Assembly (NCBI GenBank): GCA_031272345.1
Contig: JAISTZ010000040.1
Span: 1 to 13,615, forward strand
DNA: 13,615 nucleotides
Direction: 5' to 3'
DNA from: Spirochaetaceae bacterium
GTDB lineage: Bacteria; Spirochaetota; Spirochaetia; Treponematales; Treponemataceae
Shown: in pieces, positions 5,874-12,032 of the stretch
Layout: every line of letters starts with the position of its first letter
How positions within the stretch are numbered: the stretch's first letter is position 1
The notes under the pieces: generated by a model
Databases searched by the model: none
What the model was told of the DNA's origin: nothing
Seen by the model: only the letters and a program-made list of their open reading frames with translations
Position numbers and translations under genes: made by a program

Positions 5874-6785
5874 TCACTCTTTTTTTTCATTATTTTTGAC
5901 CCTTTTCCAGTATTGGTCAAGCTGTTCCAGGGACAGGGCCTCCATGGGCTTGCCCTCGGCTGCTGCTGCCCCTTCGATTTCCCTGAACCGGCGGGAAAAT
6001 TTTGCGTTTGCCCTGGAAAGGGCGACCTCCGGGTCGACCCCCAGATGGCGGGCCCAGTTCACCAGGGAAAAGAAGAGATCCCCCAGCTCCTCCTCCAGGG
6101 CGAGCTGGGCGGCGTCGAGGGCGCTCCCTGCCTGGGCGGTGAAGGGCTTTTCCGCCGCCCCCAGGGCCGAAAGGTTTTCCGCGGCCCCTTTTACCTCGGC
6201 GAATTCCTCCCTGACCTTTTCCAGCGCCTCATCGGGCTTCTGCCAGTCGAAGCCCCTTTTGGCGGCCTTTTTTTGAATTTTGTAGGCCTTGAGGAGGGGC
6301 GGGAACCCCGGCGTGATTCCGTCCAGGATTGATTCGCCCTTCCGGTTTTCCAGGCCGTCCTTGATGACGTCCCACTGGGCCAGGACCTCCTCCGGGTTGA
6401 GCCGGCGGGTCGTCTCCTCCGGGTTGCCCGAATAGGCGGCAAGGTATTCCCGCGCCTCGGACTCGGAAAACACGTGGGGATGGCGGCGCACGAGCTTGGC
6501 CGAGAGCTCGTCAAAGAGGTGGGAGACGGAAAAGTCCCCGGCCTCTTCGTGCATGAGGGCGATCATCACGCAGTTGAGGATGACGTCCCCCAGTTCCTCC
6601 TCCGTGTGGGCCGCATCCTTGCAGGAAATCGCGTCCACCGCTTCGAACGCCTCTTCCACCAGGCTGCTCCGAAGGGAGAGGGGAGTCTGCTCGATGTCCC
6701 AGGGGCAGCCGCCGGGAGCCCGGAGCCGCCTGATTATCCCCAGGAACCGCTCGAAGGCGGCGGCCCCTTCCGTTTTCTGATTCAT
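5874..6785 (-). CDS. mazG: MazG nucleoside triphosphate pyrophosphohydrolase
   Basis: This 303-aa protein has both tandem MazG domains. The first has GGCPWD (25-30), EEAFE (44-48) and EEELGD (62-67). The second has REEFAEV (192-198) and EEELGD (231-236), followed by a FFSLVNWARHLG segment and the NAKFSRRF motif typical of the C-terminal half. MazG hydrolyses (d)NTPs to monophosphates plus pyrophosphate, clearing aberrant nucleotides and affecting stringent-response nucleotides in some bacteria. It is about 40 residues longer than E. coli MazG, mainly through an Ala-rich insertion around 200-230 within the second domain. The ATG overlaps the stop of the upstream 92-aa gene (ATGA), so it is the last gene of the ArsA-like cluster. 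No mazEF lies beside it. Confidence 0.93.
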   Translation of the reverse strand: MNQKTEGAAAFERFLGIIRRLRAPGGCPWDIEQTPLSLRSSLVEEAFEAVDAISCKDAAHTEEELGDVILNCVMIALMHEEAGDFSVSHLFDELSAKLVRRHPHVFSESEAREYLAAYSGNPEETTRRLNPEEVLAQWDVIKDGLENRKGESILDGITPGFPPLLKAYKIQKKAAKRGFDWQKPDEALEKVREEFAEVKGAAENLSALGAAEKPFTAQAGSALDAAQLALEEELGDLFFSLVNWARHLGVDPEVALSRANAKFSRRFREIEGAAAAEGKPMEALSLEQLDQYWKRVKNNEKKE

Positions 6786-7060
6786 TGGTCCGCGAACTCC
6801 ACCCGGTACCCGGCGAATTCCCTTTCAAATTCCGCTTTGAGGTCCCGCTCAACGCTGCCGCGGAGCATGTCCCCCACCAGGCCCGCGCAGATGCAGGACC
6901 GGTTGTCCCCGGGGCCGTCCATCTGTATGCGCACCAGGCGGCTGGAATCGCTCACCGTGACCTTCCGCACCAGGTCGAGGTCCGCGCAGCTCATGAGGCT
7001 GCCCTTTTCCACCACCCGGCAGAGAATCCCGTCAATCTTCTTCTGGGTTTCCGCCTTCAT
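6782..7060 (-). CDS. Small conserved-looking protein, faintly MIP18/DUF59-like
   Basis: This 92-aa protein is not confidently recognised. It has an N-terminal helix (KKIDGILCRVV), then alternating strands (LDLVRKVTVS, RLVRIQMDG), a Cys-containing turn (RSCICAG), and a helix-strand ending (EFAGYRVEF). The LDLVRKVTV and CxC arrangement faintly recalls MIP18/DUF59 iron-sulfur assembly domains, whose pattern is DLGLV-strand-strand-Cys-helix. Cysteines are at 14, 25, 56 and 58. If this holds, pairing with an ArsA-like ATPase would echo DUF59-Mrp pairings. This is inference, and nucleic-acid or other roles are open. Its start overlaps the preceding gene by 29 nt, with AAAGGAGGG about 7 nt before the ATG, and its stop overlaps the mazG start. 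Confidence 0.8.
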   Translation of the reverse strand: MKAETQKKIDGILCRVVEKGSLMSCADLDLVRKVTVSDSSRLVRIQMDGPGDNRSCICAGLVGDMLRGSVERDLKAEFEREFAGYRVEFADQ

Positions 7061-7706
7061 CCGCGAACCCTCCTTTTACAAAAAAGCGCCCCAATTCAGG
7101 CACGTAGGAGCGCAGCAGGGCGCCCAGTTTTTCCCGGACCGGCTTGACGTACAGGTAGAAATTCCTGTTTTCCCCATAACAGCAGAAATGGACGAGAATT
7201 TCCGGGCGCTCCAGGTTGAACAAAAGCTTCGTGAGCCTTTCTTCCATTTTTTTGTCCTTGAATAGTAGCACGAAACGCCTGCCCCCGCAATCGGTCTCGG
7301 TGCGGGAAAAGCCCTCGAATCCGGTGATGATTGCCCTAGCCCTGGGGAGGAATGACCGCGAGAGGATGTGGCCCTCCCCGGCGAGTTTTCCCTCGGCGTA
7401 GAGCTGCACGTAGAGTTTGTCGTGCCGGGAAATCAGGAGGCTTATGGGCATATAGAAGACCGACTGCCTGGGGAGGAGGGTGAAGGTTCCCTTGGCTTCC
7501 CTGAAGGGTTTCTTGAGTTTGTAGACGAAGTTGTAGCCGATTGACCCGCCGAAATTCGTGTATTGGGTCTCCTGGGGTTTGAGGGCGGCCTCGGCCTCCC
7601 GGCTGATCCAGGCGGAGATCCAGCGGTTTTTCTTCCGCCCCCGGTAGTAGCAGAGGCTCGTAAAAACCGCGGCGATGATGATGGGGATGATCAGGGCCTT
7701 GTCCAG
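7032..7706 (-). CDS. Membrane-anchored protein of unknown function, apparent CTG start
   Basis: The encoded protein is about 224 aa and is not recognised. Its N-terminus is one hydrophobic segment (LIIPIIIAAVFTSLCYY, residues about 5-21) followed by basic RGRKKNRW, predicting a signal anchor with the rest in the cytoplasm. The remainder is a beta-rich soluble domain with many aromatic and basic residues and no obvious catalytic motif. The frame stays open upstream through the arsA end, but the upstream residues are a low-complexity shadow of arsA. The first usable start after the arsA stop is CTG at 7706, with AAGGAGG 5 nt before it. No ATG, GTG or TTG occurs in frame before the membrane segment. 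It sits 19 nt after arsA and overlaps the next gene, so it is part of the same cluster. Confidence 0.75.
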   Translation of the reverse strand: MDKALIIPIIIAAVFTSLCYYRGRKKNRWISAWISREAEAALKPQETQYTNFGGSIGYNFVYKLKKPFREAKGTFTLLPRQSVFYMPISLLISRHDKLYVQLYAEGKLAGEGHILSRSFLPRARAIITGFEGFSRTETDCGGRRFVLLFKDKKMEERLTKLLFNLERPEILVHFCCYGENRNFYLYVKPVREKLGALLRSYVPELGRFFVKGGFADEGGNPEED

Positions 7707-7711
7707 GGTGT

Positions 7712-7718
7712 CCTCCTT
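7712..7718 (-). promoter_or_regulatory. Ribosome binding site for the CTG-start gene
   Basis: AAGGAGG on the minus strand begins 10 nt after the arsA stop and lies 5 nt before CTG 7706. This strong site with no standard start codon at the right distance is what supports initiation at CTG. Confidence 0.75.
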
Positions 7719-7725
7719 CCGGCCG

Positions 7726-8649
7726 TCACGGGCCGGTGATTCCGGCCTTGATGCCGGCCACGTCGATGCGGGCCAGGTCCTGGGGCCCGCGGATTCCCCC
7801 CTCCACGAGGGGCGACACGAACACGGGACAGGGGCCGAATTCCTCCTCGACCCGTTTCCGGTGTTCCCCATCCTTGCCGCCGGGGGCGCCCTTGTTCAGG
7901 CACAGGCTGTCGATGGGCGCCCCCAGGTTCCCCAGCTCCGTCCGGATCCTCAGGGCCTCCGTCAGGGAGAGGGAGTCCGGATTCACCACCACGGAGATGT
8001 AGCTTTCGGCAAAGAGCTTGTGCAGGGCCCCCAGGCGGCCCGCGATGCCCGTGAGCTTCGTGTAGATTCTGTCGTCCCTCTTGTCCACGGCCCCCTGCAC
8101 GACCGATGCGTCCGGGTTTATCGAGAGGATCGCCTGCCGCTTCTTGAGGATGGTCTCCCGCATCCTGCTGAGCTCCCTCACCCACATCTGCGTGATCGAC
8201 GGCATGGCGAGGAAGCGCAGGGTGAGGGCCGTGGGGGGGGTGTCGAAGATGATGACGCCGTAGCGTCCCCCGTATTCACGTATGGCGTGTTCAATCGCCC
8301 AGAGGACCGCGTATTCCTCCGTGCCTGGGGAATATTTTAGGATGTTCACGTAGGTTTCCAGGTTGATAGCGTTCTGGTAGAGGTAGTTGGCCCTGATTTC
8401 GTCCCTGCTCTGTCTGAGGTATTCGGCCACCCAGAAGGCCAGGTCGACCTCTATGCCGTCAAGGTTGTCCCCCAGGGGGCGGAGGGTGTTGGCGAGCTTG
8501 AGGCCGAACACGTCGCCCAGGTTGTGGGCCGGGTCGAGGGAGATGATGAGGACCCGTTCCCCCTCCCGGCTCAGTTGAAAGGCCGTTGCGGCGGAGACCG
8601 TGGTCTTTCCGACCCCGCCCTTGCCCAGGAAAAAAGCGGTCCGGCTCAT
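7726..8649 (-). CDS. ArsA/Get3-family deviant-Walker ATPase
   Basis: This 307-aa single-domain ATPase opens with the deviant Walker A GKGGVGKTT (9-17). It continues with the switch I motif SLDPAHNLGDVFG (37-49) and the switch II motif FDTPPTALTLRFLAMP (135-150), all characteristic of ArsA/Get3 rather than MinD or ParA. It has one ATPase domain, whereas plasmid ArsA has two. No CxxC zinc motif of eukaryotic Get3 and no arsenite-binding Cys cluster is visible, and no arsB or arsR is nearby, so an arsenical pump role is unlikely. A role in client delivery, membrane-protein handling or metal-cluster transfer is possible but unproven. It follows a 92-aa gene by 3 nt and precedes a membrane-anchored protein, so its partners are probably encoded in the cluster. 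A C8 run encodes the DTPPT motif. Confidence 0.88.
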   Translation of the reverse strand: MSRTAFFLGKGGVGKTTVSAATAFQLSREGERVLIISLDPAHNLGDVFGLKLANTLRPLGDNLDGIEVDLAFWVAEYLRQSRDEIRANYLYQNAINLETYVNILKYSPGTEEYAVLWAIEHAIREYGGRYGVIIFDTPPTALTLRFLAMPSITQMWVRELSRMRETILKKRQAILSINPDASVVQGAVDKRDDRIYTKLTGIAGRLGALHKLFAESYISVVVNPDSLSLTEALRIRTELGNLGAPIDSLCLNKGAPGGKDGEHRKRVEEEFGPCPVFVSPLVEGGIRGPQDLARIDVAGIKAGITGP

Positions 8650-8652
8650 GGT

Positions 8653-8931
8653 TCAGTCCACATGGAGCATGTCCATGATCGAGCAGACCGCGTCCTGGGC
8701 AAAGTCCGCCCTGGACACCATGAGGCCGAGCTCCCGTTCCATATACGGGAGGAGCTCGATCGCCATGGCCGCGGGCGGGGAGGGAAGGCCCATCATGCTG
8801 CCGAAGAGGAGGAGGGCGAAGAGATTCTCCAGCTCGTTCACCTCGAAGATCAGCATGTCCGTGGCCTTGAGGCGCTGCACCTGATTGGCGTAGAAGAAAA
8901 ACCCCTTGAGGGCGCTAAGAATTTTCTTCAC
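8653..8931 (-). CDS. Small hypothetical protein preceding the ArsA-like ATPase
   Basis: This 92-aa protein is not recognised. It appears mostly alpha-helical, with an amphipathic N-terminus (KKILSALKGFFFYANQVQRL), an acidic middle (FEVNELENLFALLLFG) and a Met-rich loop (GSMMGLPSPPAAMA). It is too short and interrupted for clear transmembrane helices, though residues about 40-52 are hydrophobic. The start is GTG 8931, because no ATG occurs before the core. The ribosome binding site is poor (GGGG about 9 nt upstream). The gene starts only 12 nt after the U-tract of the cstA terminator and ends 3 nt before arsA, so it is probably translated with arsA and may be its small partner. No known domain is claimed. 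Confidence 0.75.
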   Translation of the reverse strand: MKKILSALKGFFFYANQVQRLKATDMLIFEVNELENLFALLLFGSMMGLPSPPAAMAIELLPYMERELGLMVSRADFAQDAVCSIMDMLHVD

Positions 8932-8943
8932 CGGCTATGCCCC

Positions 8944-8971
8944 AAAAAAGGGGCTCCCGTCCGGGAGCCCC
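8944..8971 (-). terminator. Strong Rho-independent terminator after cstA
   Basis: On the minus strand GGGGCTCCCG (8971-8962) and CGGGAGCCCC (8959-8950) form a perfect 10-bp stem with a 2-nt GA centre, so a few inner pairs probably open as loop. TTTTTT (8949-8944) follows. It begins 6 nt after the cstA stop and ends just before the start of the ArsA-like cluster. Confidence 0.92.
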
Positions 8972-8977
8972 CGTATA

Positions 8978-10681
8978 CTAGGCCCGCGCAGGGGCGGCCC
9001 TGCGGACATTGAAGTTCCTGATGAACCCGGCCATGGAGATGAAGTTGAGAATCAGCATGACGATGTTGATGAACCCGACCACAACCCCGGTGATGATGCT
9101 CCGCACATTGTCCGGGTTGGCGAACATGCCGGGAATCACCACCGCGGTGTACCAGATGACCCCCGCCGTAACGGTGATCCACAGGAGAATCGCCGGAACC
9201 AGAATCAGGTTGACGTATTTCTCGTTCAGCTTCTGCTTGACCCACAGGGCCACCGTGAGCATGACGATGGACGCGATGAGCTGATTCGCCCCGGAGAAGG
9301 CCGGCCAGAGGACCGTGTAGTTCCCGGTGTAGGCCAGGCCGATGCCGAGGAAGCCCACGATGATGGAGGCCGCCCACTTGTCCGAGAGGAATTTGAACGC
9401 CCCTGGATTTTTGTCCTTGAGGGGGAGGGCCAGTTCCGCCACGATGTACCTGCCCAGGCGGTTGGTCGTGTCCAGGGAGGTCATGGCGAAGGAGGACACC
9501 CAGATCGCCGCGAAGAGGGTCATAAATTTGACCGAGATGAAGGGAATGGCCGCGTTCACCATGACGCCGAAGCTGTTGGTGAACCGGGGAATCGCTCCGG
9601 CCTTGAGGAGGCCCTCCTGGCTGCCGAAGGCGACGGACCCGAAGGCCGCCATGGCGATGACGCCGATGGTCGCCAAAAATCCCTCGGTGAGCATTGCGCC
9701 GTAGCCGATGAAGAGGGCGTCTTTTTCGTCCCTAAGCTGCTTGGAGCTGGTGCCCGACGCCACCAGGGAGTGGAACCCGGACAGGGCCCCGCAGGCTATG
9801 ACCAGGGGGATCGCGGGCCAGAAGGGCGCCGCCACCGAGCCGATTGCGCCCTTTGCGGCGAATGTTGTTGCCGCGGGCAGGGTGAAGCCCCGGAAGGAGA
9901 TGATCGCCGCAACGCCGCCGATGAGGATGCCGAAGTAGAGCAGGAAGGAGTTCAGGTAGTCCCTGGGCTGGAGCAGGATGTTGACCGGCATGGTGGACGC
10001 CAGGACGATGTACACGAAAATCACCAGGAACCACACGGTCTTGCCGGTTTTGATTCCGAATTTTGCGCCCAGGGCAAAGGCCCCGATGAGCATGGCGATT
10101 CCCACGAGGGTGGAGAGGCCCACGCCGAGTTTGGTGTGGTACATGAGTCCCCCCAGGATGATGGCCGCCAGGCAGAACAGGAAGAAGGTCGACGCCACTT
10201 CCCCGTTCCCCGCGGCAAACTGCCCGGCGACGATGTCCCCGAAGGCCGCCACAACCAGGACGCACAGGAAGAGGATGAACCAGCCGAAGGATTTTCCGGC
10301 CTTGGAGCCTACCACGTCCTGGGCCACATACTGCACCGACCGGCCGTCATACCGGACCGACGCCACCAGGGAAAGGTAGTCGTGGATTGCGCCCACGAAG
10401 ATATTGCCGAACCAGACCCAGAGGAGTCCCGGCAGCCACCCCCAGACAATCGCCATCGCGGGGCCGGTGATCGGACCCGCGCCGGCGATGGACGCGAAGT
10501 GGTGGCCGAACAAAACGTATTTGCTGGTCGGCACAAAGTCGATTCCGTCGTTGAGCCGCTTTGACGGCGCGTCGGGTGCTTCATGGGAGCGCACAAGCTT
10601 TGTCTGAAGTTGTTTTCCGTAAACAAAATAGAAAATCAGATAAAGAGCCAGCGCTATTAAAGCGACAACAGTGGTATTCAT
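8978..10681 (-). CDS. cstA: Carbon starvation protein CstA/BtsT family transporter (probable peptide or pyruvate transporter)
   Basis: This 567-aa polytopic inner-membrane protein has well over ten hydrophobic segments. The family signature GHHFASIAGAGPITGPA is at residues 59-75, preceded by an N-terminal helix and a short cytoplasmic loop (GKQLQTKLVRS). CstA-family members take up peptides during carbon starvation, and BtsT/YjiY members take up pyruvate with protons; the sequence alone does not choose between them. E. coli CstA is about 700 aa, while shorter bacterial members near 550-600 aa are common, so this looks complete. The ATG at 10681 has AAGGAGG 8 nt upstream and a near-consensus promoter. 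It is monocistronic up to a strong terminator and divergent from purE. Confidence 0.93.
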   Translation of the reverse strand: MNTTVVALIALALYLIFYFVYGKQLQTKLVRSHEAPDAPSKRLNDGIDFVPTSKYVLFGHHFASIAGAGPITGPAMAIVWGWLPGLLWVWFGNIFVGAIHDYLSLVASVRYDGRSVQYVAQDVVGSKAGKSFGWFILFLCVLVVAAFGDIVAGQFAAGNGEVASTFFLFCLAAIILGGLMYHTKLGVGLSTLVGIAMLIGAFALGAKFGIKTGKTVWFLVIFVYIVLASTMPVNILLQPRDYLNSFLLYFGILIGGVAAIISFRGFTLPAATTFAAKGAIGSVAAPFWPAIPLVIACGALSGFHSLVASGTSSKQLRDEKDALFIGYGAMLTEGFLATIGVIAMAAFGSVAFGSQEGLLKAGAIPRFTNSFGVMVNAAIPFISVKFMTLFAAIWVSSFAMTSLDTTNRLGRYIVAELALPLKDKNPGAFKFLSDKWAASIIVGFLGIGLAYTGNYTVLWPAFSGANQLIASIVMLTVALWVKQKLNEKYVNLILVPAILLWITVTAGVIWYTAVVIPGMFANPDNVRSIITGVVVGFINIVMLILNFISMAGFIRNFNVRRAAPARA

Positions 10682-10689
10682 TTTTAGTT

Positions 10690-10696
10690 CCTCCTT
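10690..10696 (-). promoter_or_regulatory. cstA Shine-Dalgarno site
   Basis: AAGGAGG on the minus strand is 8 nt before ATG 10681. It is a strong site, in contrast with the leaderless-looking starts elsewhere in this window. Confidence 0.85.
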
Positions 10697-10718
10697 AAAA
10701 ATGAAATTTTACTTCACT

Positions 10719-10747
10719 ATTTTAAGCGGTGTTTAAGAAATTGTCAA
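10719..10747 (-). promoter_or_regulatory. cstA promoter with short direct repeat
   Basis: On the minus strand a perfect TTGACA (10747-10742), a 17-nt spacer and TAAAAT (10724-10719) form a near-consensus promoter that gives a leader of about 30 nt. The spacer and -10 contain a direct repeat CTTAAA at 10737-10732 and 10726-10721, 11 bp apart, and within it ACCGCTTA (10730-10723). The 146-bp cstA-purE gap holds this promoter and the purE promoter; I saw no riboswitch. Confidence 0.8.
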
Positions 10748-10792
10748 TTGCCGAAATGAAGAAAGTATCAGGACGTGATTCGGCGCGCGCCC

Positions 10793-10821
10793 TTGAGCTT
10801 TCCCGCGGTTTGTGGTAATCT
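10793..10821 (+). promoter_or_regulatory. purE operon promoter, predicted leaderless
   Basis: TTGAGC (10793-10798), a 17-nt spacer and TAATCT (10816-10821) are followed by 6 nt and ATG 10828. The -10 is a moderate match. Transcription would start at about the A of ATG, and there is no Shine-Dalgarno sequence upstream. Confidence 0.6.
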
Positions 10822-10827
10822 TATTTA

Positions 10828-11310
10828 ATGAAGGTAGCGATATTCTTTGGTTCGGCTTCGGACAGGGATGTGATGAGCCCGGCGGCGGAGGTGCTCCGGG
10901 AATTCGGGGTGGAATTCCGCGCCCGGGTTGTGTCCGCCCACAGGGCCCCCGCCCTGCTGGCGGAGGAAGTCGCCCTGGCGGAGGCCGCCGGCGCGGAGGT
11001 GATTATTGCCGGGGCGGGTCTTGCGGCCCATCTTCCGGGAGTCATCGCTTCGCTTACGGCCCTGCCGGTCATCGGGGTGCCCCTGGAGGGGAAACCCGCG
11101 GGTCTGGGGGGCATGGACGCCCTCTTTTCCATCGTGCAGATGCCCAGGCAGATACCGGTGGCAGCGGTGGGCATCAACAACGCGGCCAACGCGGCCTACC
11201 TGGCCGTAGAGATTCTCGCCCTTTCGGACAATCACCTAAAAGAAAAACTGCGGTTTTTCCGCGCGCGCCTGGGGGCGGACGCACAAGAAAACCGGGAGGT
11301 AACCCTATGA
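10828..11310 (+). CDS. purE: N5-carboxyaminoimidazole ribonucleotide mutase (class I PurE)
   Basis: This 160-aa protein is the usual length for PurE, which converts N5-CAIR to CAIR in de novo purine synthesis. Visible motifs are FFGSASDRD near the N-terminus, VSAHRAP, an AGAGLAAHLPGVIA segment, and SIVQMPRQIPV. These match class I (E. coli-like) PurE. Class II enzymes such as that of Treponema denticola instead have SAHKTA and a divergent AGRSNAL segment. A class I enzyme normally needs PurK to make N5-CAIR, and no purK is in the window. It is the first gene of purE-purC-purF, with its stop overlapping the purC ATG. It lacks a ribosome binding site and appears leaderless. Confidence 0.95.
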   Translation: MKVAIFFGSASDRDVMSPAAEVLREFGVEFRARVVSAHRAPALLAEEVALAEAAGAEVIIAGAGLAAHLPGVIASLTALPVIGVPLEGKPAGLGGMDALFSIVQMPRQIPVAAVGINNAANAAYLAVEILALSDNHLKEKLRFFRARLGADAQENREVTL

Positions 11311-12032
11311 GCGCTGTGGTTCAAAAAAAAGAACAGCTTTACGAGGGCAAGGCAAAGAAGGTCTTCGCCACCACGGACCCGAACCTGGTCATCATCGACT
11401 ACAAGGATTCCGCCACGGCCTTTAACGGCCGGAAGAAGGGCGAAATCGATTCAAAGGGGGCCCTGAACAACGCCATAGCGTCGCAGCTCTTTGAGCTGCT
11501 TGCTGCAAAAGGGATTCCGTCACACTTTGTGCAAAAACTAAGCGACCGGGAGATGCTCTGCAAGCGGGTCAAAATCCTCCCCCTGGAGGTGATCACCCGG
11601 AACGTGGCGGCGGGCTCCTTCAGCCAGCGCCTGGGCGTCCCCGAGGGGTCGGCCCTCAAGACCACGGTCTACGAGCTCTCCTACAAGGACGACGCCCTGG
11701 GGGACCCCTTAATCAACGACTACCACGCGGTGGCCGTCGGGGCCGCGACCTGGGACGACCTGGAGACCCTGTACGGCATGACCAAAAAAATCAACGGAAT
11801 CCTCTCGGCGTTCTTTTTGGAGCGGGGGGTCCGTCTCATCGACTTTAAGCTGGAATTCGGCAAGGATTCCTCCGGGGCGATCATCCTGGCGGACGAGATT
11901 TCCCCGGACACCTGCCGTTTCTGGGACGCGGCAACCGGGGAAAAGCTCGACAAGGACCGGTTCCGCCGGGATTTGGGCAACGTAAAAGAAGCTTACGTTG
12001 AAATTTTCAACCGTATGGGTGCAAAAACATGA
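11307..12032 (+). CDS. purC: Phosphoribosylaminoimidazole-succinocarboxamide synthase (SAICAR synthetase)
   Basis: This 241-aa protein has the standard PurC length. It joins CAIR and aspartate with ATP to make SAICAR, the step after PurE. Recognisable segments are QLYEGKAKKVFATTDPNLVI near the N-terminus, a DSATAFNGRKKG segment, LPLEVITRNVAAGSF, RLIDFKLEFG, and LADEISPDTCRFWD, which carries the catalytic/aspartate-binding region. The start is ATG 11307 in an ATGA overlap with purE, with GGGAGG about 7 nt upstream. A longer reading frame upstream runs through purE in another frame and is rejected. Its stop overlaps the purF start in the same ATGA manner. Confidence 0.96.
   Translation: MSAVVQKKEQLYEGKAKKVFATTDPNLVIIDYKDSATAFNGRKKGEIDSKGALNNAIASQLFELLAAKGIPSHFVQKLSDREMLCKRVKILPLEVITRNVAAGSFSQRLGVPEGSALKTTVYELSYKDDALGDPLINDYHAVAVGAATWDDLETLYGMTKKINGILSAFFLERGVRLIDFKLEFGKDSSGAIILADEISPDTCRFWDAATGEKLDKDRFRRDLGNVKEAYVEIFNRMGAKT

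Noticed and set aside
5854..5888. T8 and A8 tracts after mazG as a terminator
   Set aside because: On the minus strand an A8 and a T8 flank 18 nt with no GC-rich stem. It could form only a weak A-T hairpin, so no terminator is called.
7707..7871. N-terminal extension of the membrane-anchored gene into arsA
   Set aside because: The extension reads arsA in the wrong frame (Pro/Arg/Ser/Trp-rich). The SD at 7712-7718 supports initiation after the arsA stop.
8906..10564. Long open frame (552 codons) on the plus strand antisense to cstA
   Set aside because: Its translation is His/Asp/Gly/Glu-rich low complexity with no domain, while the opposite strand encodes a clear CstA with its own promoter, ribosome binding site and terminator. 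It is a GC-driven shadow frame.
10812..12032. Extended PurC of 406 aa starting upstream of purE
   Set aside because: The first 160-odd residues are purE read in another frame and rich in Gly/Arg/Pro. PurC proper begins at ATG 11307 with an SD site and has family length.
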